Below are positions 23,899-32,463 of a stretch of 64,000 nt of DNA, piece after piece. Position numbers and translations under genes: made by a program. The notes beneath the pieces were generated by a model. That model was not told the DNA's origin. It searched no databases and saw only the letters and a program-made list of their open reading frames with translations. Location: assembly GCA_022651005.1 (NCBI GenBank), contig JALCQD010000003.1, positions 248,001 through 312,000 on the forward strand. The letters are read 5' to 3'. Numbering within the stretch: position 1 is the stretch's first letter; every line of letters begins with the position of its first letter. The DNA comes from Bifidobacteriaceae bacterium (GTDB lineage: Bacteria; Actinomycetota; Actinomycetes; Actinomycetales; Bifidobacteriaceae).

Positions 23899-25194
23899 CT
23901 ATTTGAAAGCGGCGACGATGGCATTCCCGAGGTCTTCGGTGAGATCCGTGGCATCCTCCAACCCGATGGAAAGCCGTATGAGATTGTCGGTGACGCCGCC
24001 CGCCTCGCGGTACTCCGCAGGGACCTCGCGGTGCGTGATGCGGGCGGGATTAACGATCATGGAGCGCACGTCTCCCACGTTTGGAATATAGGTAAACACC
24101 TTCACCGAGTTGAGGAGAGTGCGAATATTCTCCTCGTCGCCCTCCAGTTCAAATGACAGAACGGTTCCCACACCCTTCGGGAAGTACTTTGCCACCAGAT
24201 CAGCCTGCTGCGAATCGGGCAGTCCGGAGTAATAGACCTTCTTTACGTGCGGTGTTTTCTCCAGGAACTGTGCCACGGCGAGTGTGTTGGCGACTTCCTT
24301 CTCCTCGCGCTCCGCAATGGTGTCGAGTCCCAAAAGTTGCAGATAGGCGTTGAAGGGGTTTTGTACGGCCCCAAGGGTGCGGAGGAACTTGATGCGCACT
24401 CGACGAATGAAGGCCTCGTGCCCGAAGGCCTCCCAGAAACTCTTCCATTCCCCGGTGCGTTCGTCGCTAATGACGAGTTCCTTCTCTGTGAATTGAGGGA
24501 ATTTTCCATTGTTCCAGTCGAAATGGCCTCCGTCGATGATGACGCCGCCGAGTGCGTTGCCGTGTCCGGAGATGCCCTTGGTGGTGGAGTGCACCACGAT
24601 GTCGGCGCCGTATTCAATCGGCCTGAACAGGTACGGGGTGGGGAAGGTGTTGTCTACGATCAACGGGATGCCATGCTTATGCGAAAGGGCGGCGAGCGCC
24701 TCGATGTCGGTTACCTTGGTGCTTGGATTCGCCACAGATTCTGCGAAGATGGCTTTGGTGTCGGTGGTAATGGCTGCCTCAACCTCGGCGAGATCGTTGA
24801 TGTCAGTGACGAAGGTGGCACGCACGCCGAAGTGAGGGAAGAAGCTTTCGAGAGCATCTACGGAGGCGCCGTACAGGTTCGTTTGGGCGATGATGGTGCC
24901 GCCCATCTCTGCCACGGCGAGCAGAGCGTACGACACGGCTGCCATTCCGGAAGAGACTGCGACTGCGCCAATGCCACCCTCCAGTGCGGTCAGTCGCTTT
25001 TCAAGCACGTCAACGGTTGGGTTGGCAACGCGAGAATACGAAAATCCGTGGACGCGCCCGGCCGCGAGATCGTCGCCGTGCTGCTCGGTCACCATGTCGA
25101 ACGCCGCCGACTCGTAGATCGGTACATTGGCAGCGTTGCCGTTGCCCTGTGGATCGTATCCGGCGTGAATGCGCTGCGTGTTAAAACCTGTCAT
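23899..25194 (-). CDS. metY: O-acetylhomoserine sulfhydrylase / Cys-Met metabolism PLP enzyme (MetY type)
   Basis: A 431-residue PLP-dependent enzyme expected to make homocysteine from O-acetylhomoserine and sulfide in the cytoplasm. The schiff-base lysine lies in VVHSTTKGISGHG and the PLP region includes NPTVDVLEKRLTALEGG. The length is typical of MetY rather than MetB/MetC (about 390). It lies 15 bp downstream of an M20 amidohydrolase gene on the same strand, suggesting one operon. The ribosome site is GAAAGG. Confidence 0.9.
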   Translation of the reverse strand: MTGFNTQRIHAGYDPQGNGNAANVPIYESAAFDMVTEQHGDDLAAGRVHGFSYSRVANPTVDVLEKRLTALEGGIGAVAVSSGMAAVSYALLAVAEMGGTIIAQTNLYGASVDALESFFPHFGVRATFVTDINDLAEVEAAITTDTKAIFAESVANPSTKVTDIEALAALSHKHGIPLIVDNTFPTPYLFRPIEYGADIVVHSTTKGISGHGNALGGVIIDGGHFDWNNGKFPQFTEKELVISDERTGEWKSFWEAFGHEAFIRRVRIKFLRTLGAVQNPFNAYLQLLGLDTIAEREEKEVANTLAVAQFLEKTPHVKKVYYSGLPDSQQADLVAKYFPKGVGTVLSFELEGDEENIRTLLNSVKVFTYIPNVGDVRSMIVNPARITHREVPAEYREAGGVTDNLIRLSIGLEDATDLTEDLGNAIVAAFK

Positions 25195-25209
25195 GATGCC
25201 TTTCGTCCG

Positions 25210-26403
25210 TTAATCTGCCGTTGTGCCGAGCACGTCAAGTTCGCGCAGTGCCACGTTCGCCAGAAGTCGTGCCGTATCCGCCAAGCTGGAAATATCGGGG
25301 GTGAAATGCGGGCCGTGCAATGCACCCGCCTCGGCTCCCACTCCCGCGTGAATGAAAAGTCCGGGAATCCGCTGCTGGTAATACGAGAAGTCTTCACCGC
25401 TCAAGCTCGGTACCGACTCCGCGGCCGTCAGTCCCATCCCATGTGCCACCTCACGGCCAAGCCGAACGAGGTCGGCGTCGTTTTCAACAGACGGAGAGCC
25501 GTCTTCCCAACGCAGCGTGGCGTCGACTCCGTAGGCGCTGCCCAGGCCAGTCACAATGGAAGCGATGCGCGTGTGAATCACGTCCCGTGCGCGCGAGCCC
25601 ACCGTGCGCGCTGTGCCTTCGATGAAGGCGGAGTCGGGAATCACGTTCCACGTACTGCCAGACTCCACGTGCGTCACCGTGACGGCGTGGGGAGTGGCGG
25701 GATCTGCGTCGAGGCCTGGAACCGTCTCAATGGCGGAGACGAGCTCGGCGGCTACGCGAATGGGGCTGCGGCCCTCATTCGGATGTGCTGCGTGACTTCC
25801 GCGTCCCTGAATCTGAATCTGGAATTTGCTGACGGCCCCGCTCACAGGCCCCGCTGAAATACCGAAGGTGCTAACCTCCAGGGCTGGGGTATCGTGCACT
25901 CCGAAAATTGTTTCCACGTTGTCGAGTACGCCGGAATTGAGAATGTAGACGGCTCCGGTCGGTGTGCTCTCGTTGGCTGCCACCTCTTCTGCCGGTTGGA
26001 AGACCACCTTTACCGTGCCCGTGAAGCTGGTAGCTTGGCGCTGCAGTTCAAGAGCGGCTCCCAGCGCACTCGTCATGTTGAAATCGTGACCGCACGCGTG
26101 CATGGTGCCGGGGTTTTCGGAAGGGAACGCGAGCGCGGTGTCTTCCGTCACGGGCAGTGCATCGATGTCCCCGCGTATGGCGACGACGTGATTGACGATG
26201 GCACCCTCTGCTGGTGCCGTTCCGTGAATGACTGCCACGAGGCCCGTCGCGAGCGTTGGTGCATCGAGAATCTCGATTCCGGCAGCGCCGAGGATGTGCC
26301 GTAGATGTGCGGTGGTTGCGGTCTCCTCGTAGGAGCGCTCGGGGTGGCGATGGAACCACTGATAATGCTCTGCAAGGTCGCGTTGCAGCTGTGGATCGGT
26401 CAT
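25210..26403 (-). CDS. M20-family amidohydrolase (N-acyl amino acid / hippurate hydrolase type)
   Basis: A 397-residue zinc-dependent amidohydrolase that removes acyl groups from amino acids or related conjugates. Metal ligands are in RGDIDALPV, HACGHDFNM and QPAEEVAANES; HPNEGRSPIRVA and SGEDFSYYQ complete the family pattern. AAGGAG lies 6 bp before the ATG at 26403. Its coupling to MetY suggests use of acylated sulfur amino acids, but this is inference. Confidence 0.88.
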   Translation of the reverse strand: MTDPQLQRDLAEHYQWFHRHPERSYEETATTAHLRHILGAAGIEILDAPTLATGLVAVIHGTAPAEGAIVNHVVAIRGDIDALPVTEDTALAFPSENPGTMHACGHDFNMTSALGAALELQRQATSFTGTVKVVFQPAEEVAANESTPTGAVYILNSGVLDNVETIFGVHDTPALEVSTFGISAGPVSGAVSKFQIQIQGRGSHAAHPNEGRSPIRVAAELVSAIETVPGLDADPATPHAVTVTHVESGSTWNVIPDSAFIEGTARTVGSRARDVIHTRIASIVTGLGSAYGVDATLRWEDGSPSVENDADLVRLGREVAHGMGLTAAESVPSLSGEDFSYYQQRIPGLFIHAGVGAEAGALHGPHFTPDISSLADTARLLANVALRELDVLGTTAD

Positions 26404-26467
26404 GGAGGCTCCTTCAAATCGCTCTCAGGCTAACATTCGTATAAATCCTCTGCGAGCCCAGACGCAA

Positions 26468-26500
26468 GAACGGCTCATAGAAATAATCTATGAGCCGTTC
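26468..26500. terminator. Hairpin downstream of the LAXTG surface protein gene
   Basis: A perfect 14-bp stem GAACGGCTCATAGA/TCTATGAGCCGTTC with a 5-nt loop and only a short T tail, so it is a probable terminator. Confidence 0.6.
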
Positions 26501-26571
26501 AAGTGCCGAGTCGTTGCAGTGGGCAGGCGTTCTGCCTGTATCTGCGGCCGCGCGCCTGCTATGGCGTTGTG

Positions 26572-28221
26572 TTATTTCATTGTGGTTATTGTGCCGTGAT
26601 GCGCACGCATCATAATGCCTGAGGTCTTACGCCTTCGTGCGATGATGGTGGCCGCGCTTCCCAGGACAACGGTTGCCACTGTGAGATAGGTGAGCGTTGT
26701 GATATCGGTTCCAGTGATTGCCAGCTGAGTGGGATGCGATTGAGACTGGGGCTGTGAGCTCGACGCGGCCGCTTTTGTTGCCTTTGTTGCCGCCGCTGTC
26801 TTCGTTTTTGGCGTCTTAGTGACCGTGGTCGATGACTTTCCAGAGGTTATGGGCAGCGTCGTAATCTTCATCGTCGTCGTGGACGAATCTTTTGCGGTGG
26901 GCTTCGGCGTCTTTGTGGCCGTCTTTGTGGTCGTCGTGGTGGGCGTTGGCTTCGAGGTCGTAGCTGGCTTTGAGGGTGACGTTGCGCCGGTTGTTGGGCT
27001 CGTGGTGGTTGTGGTGCTCGTTGAGGATCCGCTGGTGGTGCCAGTTGTGGTTTTTCCGGGTGCTGTGGTGCTGGTTCCCGTAGTACTGCTCGTGGGTCCC
27101 GTGCTGCCTGTTGAGGGCTTCGTGGTCGTACTGCCCGTGTTACCGGTCTCGCCTGTGGTCCCGGTTGAGGGCTCACTCGGCTTTTTCGCGAACGTGAAGG
27201 CGAGCGATTGTGCGCCACCCCTGTAGGAAATGTCAGTGCTTTGGGCCGTTGTGGCGTCATAGCCGGCTGGCGTGCTTGCAGGGGTGACGGTGACAGACGT
27301 CATGGCCTCGAGATCGGCCACGGCGGCGTGTGATAGCTTGATGCTGCCGACGGCGGGATCCTCGTCGTTCTCGCCGTTGTCGGTGACGGTGAGCGTGGTG
27401 TCAACGGGTGTGCCACTGTCTATGCGACCCGCCTGATCGGTGATGTGAACCGTCCACGACGTGCCAGCAACTGCTGTTCCGTCGGAATCCTTTGCGGTCC
27501 ATGTGAGGCTTGAGGCCTGCGGAACGGTTGCGGCTGCCCAGCGTGTTGTGTGGGGAGCCTCGGAGTACGGCGCCACGTAGAGGTCCTCATCGCTGGGAGT
27601 GAGATTTTTCTGTCCGTCGCGGAAGTAAGTGCCTCCCCATTCCTGGCCGATGTTCGTTGGAATGGAGTTGCACTGTTGGAGCGACGTGCTGGTAGCGGGA
27701 GTGTATCCGGCTACGTAAGGGAAGTATGAAAAGGTTGCTGCAGCGGAGCCCATACGTGCCCAGCTGCCATCGGCGCCGTTGTTGTTGACACCGAGAAGTG
27801 CCGTTTCGTGGCCTGCGGCTGCTGTTGTGTTCTGGAGGGTGTAGGAGTTGCCGGACTGGAAGTAATCTTCCGTCATGCCAGCTGCGGCGGCCTTTTCGTT
27901 GTTGAGCTGCAGGAAGGTTCCTCCATCCACAGTGAACGTTTCTCCCGCGGAATTCGCCACGGTCCATGTTCCGGAGGGACCCAGTGTGTTGCTCCATGAG
28001 CCGTCTGCGGCCTGATTGAAAACATATACCGTCAGGGAATCTGTGTGGCCGTAAACGTCCCATGACTGGGAACACATAGATTTTATCTGTGCGTCGGTTT
28101 TGGGCGGTGCCGCCGAAGCCGTTGCGGGGGCAACGATTGCCGTTGTAACCGTTGCGATGGCTGCGATGGATACCATCGCTAGCCTATGACTGAACTTTTT
28201 ATCTCTCATAAAGGCATGCAT
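26572..28221 (-). CDS. Sortase-anchored surface protein with Thr/Ser-rich stalk and LAITG motif
   Basis: A 549-residue secreted protein. The signal peptide runs to about residue 38 (APATASAAPP). The globular N-terminal domain (about 40-290) contains the repeated-looking WTVANSAGETFTV and TWTAKDSDGTAV segments and resembles a thioester- or Cna-B-like surface domain only loosely. A Thr/Ser/Pro/Lys-rich stalk follows (about 300-490). The sorting signal is QLAITG at about 499-504, then a membrane segment and RRRK, with 17 further residues after the basic stretch. LAXTG is the class E sortase recognition form, and a class E sortase gene is at 50241-51494. A host- or matrix-binding role is possible. 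Confidence 0.75.
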   Translation of the reverse strand: MHAFMRDKKFSHRLAMVSIAAIATVTTAIVAPATASAAPPKTDAQIKSMCSQSWDVYGHTDSLTVYVFNQAADGSWSNTLGPSGTWTVANSAGETFTVDGGTFLQLNNEKAAAAGMTEDYFQSGNSYTLQNTTAAAGHETALLGVNNNGADGSWARMGSAAATFSYFPYVAGYTPATSTSLQQCNSIPTNIGQEWGGTYFRDGQKNLTPSDEDLYVAPYSEAPHTTRWAAATVPQASSLTWTAKDSDGTAVAGTSWTVHITDQAGRIDSGTPVDTTLTVTDNGENDEDPAVGSIKLSHAAVADLEAMTSVTVTPASTPAGYDATTAQSTDISYRGGAQSLAFTFAKKPSEPSTGTTGETGNTGSTTTKPSTGSTGPTSSTTGTSTTAPGKTTTGTTSGSSTSTTTTTSPTTGATSPSKPATTSKPTPTTTTTKTATKTPKPTAKDSSTTTMKITTLPITSGKSSTTVTKTPKTKTAAATKATKAAASSSQPQSQSHPTQLAITGTDITTLTYLTVATVVLGSAATIIARRRKTSGIMMRAHHGTITTMK

Positions 28222-28332
28222 AATAAGCAGCTCTCTCTGTGCTGATCGAATCCCTCTCAAAAGATTCAGTGCCAGAATAGGTGCTCAGCGGAGCGAGTCA
28301 AGACTTTTTCACAATGCCGTTCGATATATGGA

Positions 28333-28376
28333 CAAAAATGTGGACGCCCAAGAGCTGACACTTCGGGCGTCCACAT
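28333..28376 (-). terminator. Terminator of the alpha/beta hydrolase gene
   Basis: A 12-bp stem ATGTGGACGCCC/GGGCGTCCACAT; on the minus strand it is followed by TTTTTG. Confidence 0.88.
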
Positions 28377-28403
28377 CCTGTGTGCGTACCTTTCTTGGCA
28401 CCT

Positions 28404-29231
28404 TCAGAAAGTGGTGGGGAACGTGCGCCGCATCCATGCGTGGAAGAGCTCAGGCCAGGCTTGCACGGATTCCTCCACGCGGCCATCGATGGCGCGAGTC
28501 TCTTCCGTTCCCAAGCCGAGGCCGTGCTGGCCGTGGGGGAACAGGTGCGCCTCGACGCTGATCCCGTGCTCCAGCAGCGCGTCGACGAACATGAGGGTGT
28601 TGCGCATAGGGACCGTTTCGTCTGTCACGGTGGTCCAGATGAAGGTGGCGGGGGTGTCGTCGCTCACTTGCTTCTCCATGGAAACGCGTTCGAGCAGTGC
28701 TGGATTTGAGGCGCGGTCTCCGAGCAGCAGATCGAAAGATCCGCGGTGCGCGAGCTTTCCGGAGGTGATGACCGGATAGCCCAGGTAGAGGCCGTTGGGA
28801 CGTGCCTCGCCGTGTGCGTAGGCAGGATTGTCGGTGACGGGCTCACGGTTCCAGCCCGTGGCGAGGCTTGCGGCGAGATGGCCGCCAGCAGAGAATCCGG
28901 CGATGGTGATGGCATTAGGATCGACGTGCCATTCCTCGGCGTGCTCGCGGATGGTGCGCATGGCCTCCGCAGTCTCGAGCAGTGCGGTTGGGTAGGTGGA
29001 GGGTGCGCACGAGTAGCGCAGAATAAAGGCCTGATAGCCGAAGGAAACGATCTTCAGCGCGATGGGCTCGGCCTCGCGGTCCGAGCAGAAGCGATAGCCG
29101 CCACCGGGAAGAATGAGGACGGCCGGACGGCGGCGGTTCATGTCGACCTCCGGTGAGTTGTCGATGACGTAACCGGAGAATTGCGCCTGTGTGCCGTCTG
29201 ATCCTGTGATTACCTGTGTGAACGTCTGCAT
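28404..29231 (-). CDS. Alpha/beta hydrolase (esterase, BD-FAE/AXE-like)
   Basis: A 275-residue serine esterase. The oxyanion-side motif is ILPGGGYRFCSDREAEP, the nucleophile is in IAGFSAGGHLAASL (GxSxGG), the acid lies in TDETVP and the histidine in HGQHGLGL. This layout matches xylan/acetyl esterase and BD-FAE proteins, so deacylation of plant or host glycans is likely. GGAGAG precedes the ATG at 29231; an ATG at 29270 would add 13 residues. Confidence 0.85.
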   Translation of the reverse strand: MQTFTQVITGSDGTQAQFSGYVIDNSPEVDMNRRRPAVLILPGGGYRFCSDREAEPIALKIVSFGYQAFILRYSCAPSTYPTALLETAEAMRTIREHAEEWHVDPNAITIAGFSAGGHLAASLATGWNREPVTDNPAYAHGEARPNGLYLGYPVITSGKLAHRGSFDLLLGDRASNPALLERVSMEKQVSDDTPATFIWTTVTDETVPMRNTLMFVDALLEHGISVEAHLFPHGQHGLGLGTEETRAIDGRVEESVQAWPELFHAWMRRTFPTTF

Positions 29232-29313
29232 TGACGAGCTCTCCCAAGTGAGATGAGTAATGGTTGACATCTCTGTTATAGCATTTTGTGCAACAGATGT
29301 TGCAATTTCGGCA

Positions 29314-29359
29314 ATAAAGAACCCCGCGCCTCGGCCGAAGGCCATGAAGCGTGGGGTTC
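29314..29359 (-). terminator. Terminator of ppc
   Basis: On the minus strand GAACCCCACGC...GCGCGGGGTTC (one mismatch) with an inner GGCC/GGCC stem is followed by TTTATT, 38 bp after the ppc stop. Confidence 0.85.
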
Positions 29360-29396
29360 CTACGGTACCGCGAGCGGGGCATGTACCCGCCACACA

Positions 29397-32207
29397 TCAG
29401 CCGGTGTTCTGCAGGCCGGCGGCAACACCCGACACAGTACACAGAATCAGGTAGATGAAGTCAGCAGTCTGCGACGTGCTCAACTCGTTCTTGGCGTCAC
29501 GGCGGCGCAGAGACGCCAGCGCGCGCACCTGGGTGACGCTGAGCGCGTCCACGTATGGCGAGCGAATGCGCACGGCCTGGCCCAGAACATGCCTGTGCTG
29601 CAGCGGCCATTCGTCACCCACGATGTCGAGAACCCACTTGCGGGTCAGATGCATCTCGTCGAGCACCTTCGTGCTGAGATCCTCGCGGTCTCCCAGCGCC
29701 AGATACATCTTGGCGATGCGCTCATCGGTCTTAGCGATCGACATCTCGATGTTGTCAATGAAGGTGGAGAACAGCGGCCACTCCTCATAGGCCTCGCGCA
29801 AGGTGTCGAGGTCGCCGAACTTCTCGCAGGCGGTCCCCAAGCCATACCACGCGGCGAGGTTAATGCGGGCCTGAGCCCAGGAGAAGATCCACGGAATGGT
29901 GCGCAGGTCGTCGAGCGACTTAGCGCCCAGGCCACGCTTTGCAGGGCGCGAACCGATGGGCAGCAGACCGATCTCGGTGAGCGGCGTCACGGTGGAGAAC
30001 CACGGCGTGAAGTCGTCGGTGTGCAGCAGGTCGAGGAAACGCTCGTGCGCGGCCTGGTCGATTTGCTCGGCCATATCGGCGTACTTGCGCGTCATGTCGG
30101 TGTTGGTCTTCTCCACGCTCGGCGCGGAATTCAGCAGTGTCGCCGCCGCCACGGACTCGAGGTGCCTCGTCGCCAGCGTGCGGTTACCGTAGCGGGCGAA
30201 GATGACTTCTCCCTGCTCGGTGAGCTTGAAGCGGCAATTCACGGAACCCTTTGGCTGCGCGAGCACGGCGCGGTTCGCGGGACCGCCGCCGCGGCCCACA
30301 GCGCCACCACGACCGTGGAAGAGCGTGAGGTCAAGATCGTTCTTCACTGCCCACTGCGCAATTTGCTCCTGCGCCTTGTGCAGCGCGAGCGTCGCGGAAG
30401 TGGGGCCGGCGTCCTTGGACGAATCCGAATAGCCGAGCATGACCTCGATCTTGCGACCGTTGGCCTTCAGCCGCGCCTGAACCTCGGGGATCTTGAGCAT
30501 GCCGTCAAGTACCTGCACCGAATTCTGCAGGTCCTCGAGCTGCTCGAACAACGGGATGACGTCGATAACTGGCACGTCGTCGGGGTTCGAGAAAGCAAGG
30601 CGGTTGAGCTCGTAGACGTCCTTGACGTTCTGAGCGGACTTGGTGAACGAGATGATGTAGCGACGTGCGGCCTTCTGGCCGTTGCGCTTCTGGATGGCGC
30701 CCAGTGCGCGGAAGGTGTCGAGCACCTCCGTGGTCATGGGAGCCAGTTCGCCGCGCTCGCCGTGCAGGCCATGCTCGCGAATATCGTCGAGGGCGCGGGA
30801 ATGCACGATGGAGTGCTGACGGAACTCCATCTCCACCATGTGGAAGCCGAAAGTCTCCACCTGCCAGATGAGAGTCTGCACAGGGCCGTAGGCGGCACGC
30901 ACTGCGCCCGCCTCGACGAGGGAATCCTGCACGGTCTTGAGATCGGACAGGAACTCGTCGGCGGTCTTGTACATGAGGTCGGCGTTGCGCTCGCTCGTGG
31001 CGTGAATGCGGTCCGCGAGAACCAGAACCACGGCGCGGTGCAGCTCGGAGCGCGAGATCACGGCGGCCTTGTCGGTCAGCCGTTCGCTCATCTCCTGCTG
31101 GCGGCTCCACACGCGGCGCAGCTCGTGCGACGGCGGTGTGGTGCGCGTATCGAGAGTGAGGTTGCGGCCCACTTCGCGTGTGGCCTCTTCCAGCTTCTCG
31201 AGCATGTGGTCGGTGAACTTGTGAGACACCTGACGTGAAATCTTCGCGGTGACGTTGGGGTTTCCGTCGCGGTCCGAGCCGATCCAGGAACCGGGGTGGA
31301 AGAATGCGGGGCAGACCGGCTTGACGGTTCCCGCCTTGTCTCCCAGAACCCAGTCGTCGAAGCGGCGATACACCTTGGGAAGGGTGTCGAACAGGGTGTT
31401 GTCGAAGATGTCGAGAATGGTGTCGGCCTCTTCAACGGGCGTGGGCTTCTTCGCCGCGATGGGCGAGGTGCGGAACAGGGCGTCGATCTCGTTGAGCATC
31501 TTGCGCTCGTTCTCGGCCAGATCGGAGCCGCCCAGGAAGGGGCGCTCTTCGAGCAGGTCGGCGATGCGGCGGATCTTGCCCTCGACCGCCTTGCGGCGAG
31601 CCTCGGTGGGATGCGCGGTGAACACGGGATGGAACTCGAGCTTGTTGAGCAGCTCGAGGGCCTTGTCCTGGCCAACCTCCGAGATGAGCTTCTTGTAGGC
31701 GCCCGTCAGTTCGTTGACGGGATCGGTGTCGAAGTGCTTGGGCACGTTCTGTTCGCGGTTGCGCAGAACAGAGGTGCGGTAATGCTCCTCGGACAGGTTT
31801 GCCAAGTGGAAGTATGTTGCAAAAGCACGAGCAATCTGCTGAGCGTCTTCGACGGAGAGCGAGTCAATAATCTTGACTGCGTCTTCGAGCCCGTTGCGAT
31901 CCGGATTCGGATCCTTGAGCATTCCGCCGGAATCCTCTGCACTGGCCTCGATCGAGGCATCGCGCAGGGCATTGAACTTTTCGAGCATGTCCGGACGATA
32001 CTCACCCAGAACGGTCTGCAGCAGACGCAGGAACAAGTCCATGTCGTGCTTGAGATTGGTGGGAACGCCCCGCTCTTCGGGTCCCTTGGTGCCGGTGCCG
32101 GAATTTACGATTGCGGCGTCCGCAGCGGTGATTGATTCTTCTCGCGAAGCTTCATGTGCTTCTGAAACAGGCGTTGAATTCGTATTTTGCGAGTTTTCTT
32201 GCGCCAT
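29397..32207 (-). CDS. ppc: Phosphoenolpyruvate carboxylase
   Basis: A 936-residue cytoplasmic enzyme that adds bicarbonate to PEP to give oxaloacetate, the main anaplerotic step in bifidobacteria. The catalytic histidine is in FTAHPTEARRK, the second active-site region is LFHGRGGAVGRGGGP and GYSDSSKDAG is present. The C-terminus ends in QNTG, as in most bacterial PEPC. Length is normal. GGAGGT lies 7 bp before the ATG. It is followed by its own terminator and is divergent from a ThrE-like gene. Confidence 0.97.
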   Translation of the reverse strand: MAQENSQNTNSTPVSEAHEASREESITAADAAIVNSGTGTKGPEERGVPTNLKHDMDLFLRLLQTVLGEYRPDMLEKFNALRDASIEASAEDSGGMLKDPNPDRNGLEDAVKIIDSLSVEDAQQIARAFATYFHLANLSEEHYRTSVLRNREQNVPKHFDTDPVNELTGAYKKLISEVGQDKALELLNKLEFHPVFTAHPTEARRKAVEGKIRRIADLLEERPFLGGSDLAENERKMLNEIDALFRTSPIAAKKPTPVEEADTILDIFDNTLFDTLPKVYRRFDDWVLGDKAGTVKPVCPAFFHPGSWIGSDRDGNPNVTAKISRQVSHKFTDHMLEKLEEATREVGRNLTLDTRTTPPSHELRRVWSRQQEMSERLTDKAAVISRSELHRAVVLVLADRIHATSERNADLMYKTADEFLSDLKTVQDSLVEAGAVRAAYGPVQTLIWQVETFGFHMVEMEFRQHSIVHSRALDDIREHGLHGERGELAPMTTEVLDTFRALGAIQKRNGQKAARRYIISFTKSAQNVKDVYELNRLAFSNPDDVPVIDVIPLFEQLEDLQNSVQVLDGMLKIPEVQARLKANGRKIEVMLGYSDSSKDAGPTSATLALHKAQEQIAQWAVKNDLDLTLFHGRGGAVGRGGGPANRAVLAQPKGSVNCRFKLTEQGEVIFARYGNRTLATRHLESVAAATLLNSAPSVEKTNTDMTRKYADMAEQIDQAAHERFLDLLHTDDFTPWFSTVTPLTEIGLLPIGSRPAKRGLGAKSLDDLRTIPWIFSWAQARINLAAWYGLGTACEKFGDLDTLREAYEEWPLFSTFIDNIEMSIAKTDERIAKMYLALGDREDLSTKVLDEMHLTRKWVLDIVGDEWPLQHRHVLGQAVRIRSPYVDALSVTQVRALASLRRRDAKNELSTSQTADFIYLILCTVSGVAAGLQNTG

Positions 32208-32463
32208 AAAATTGACCTCCTTGCCACTCCCTCAGGTTGCCTGTCTACCGACTTCTACGGCTCCTCCGCAGTTATGTGTGTCGGCCGTCCCAGGCCCAAA
32301 GCCTTTGATTGCAGCTGTCGGGTACAGTGTAGGTCGCTTTCTCGGAGTTTGTGTAACACCTCCCTGAATGTGACACGTGGCGTTCCTGGGGCTCTGCGCG
32401 GTATTAACAGACGGGTAAGGCCCCGTGAGTAGGGTGGAGGTGCGCTACGAATTGGGAGGACAC

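Noticed and set aside
26819-27226. Valine-rich 135-residue plus-strand ORF opposite the surface protein stalk
   Set aside because: It is the reverse complement of Thr/Ser-rich repeats, so it is a shadow of the real gene.
30505-31110. Long overlapping ORFs within ppc
   Set aside because: Alternative frames of a highly conserved gene; all PEPC motifs are in the chosen frame.
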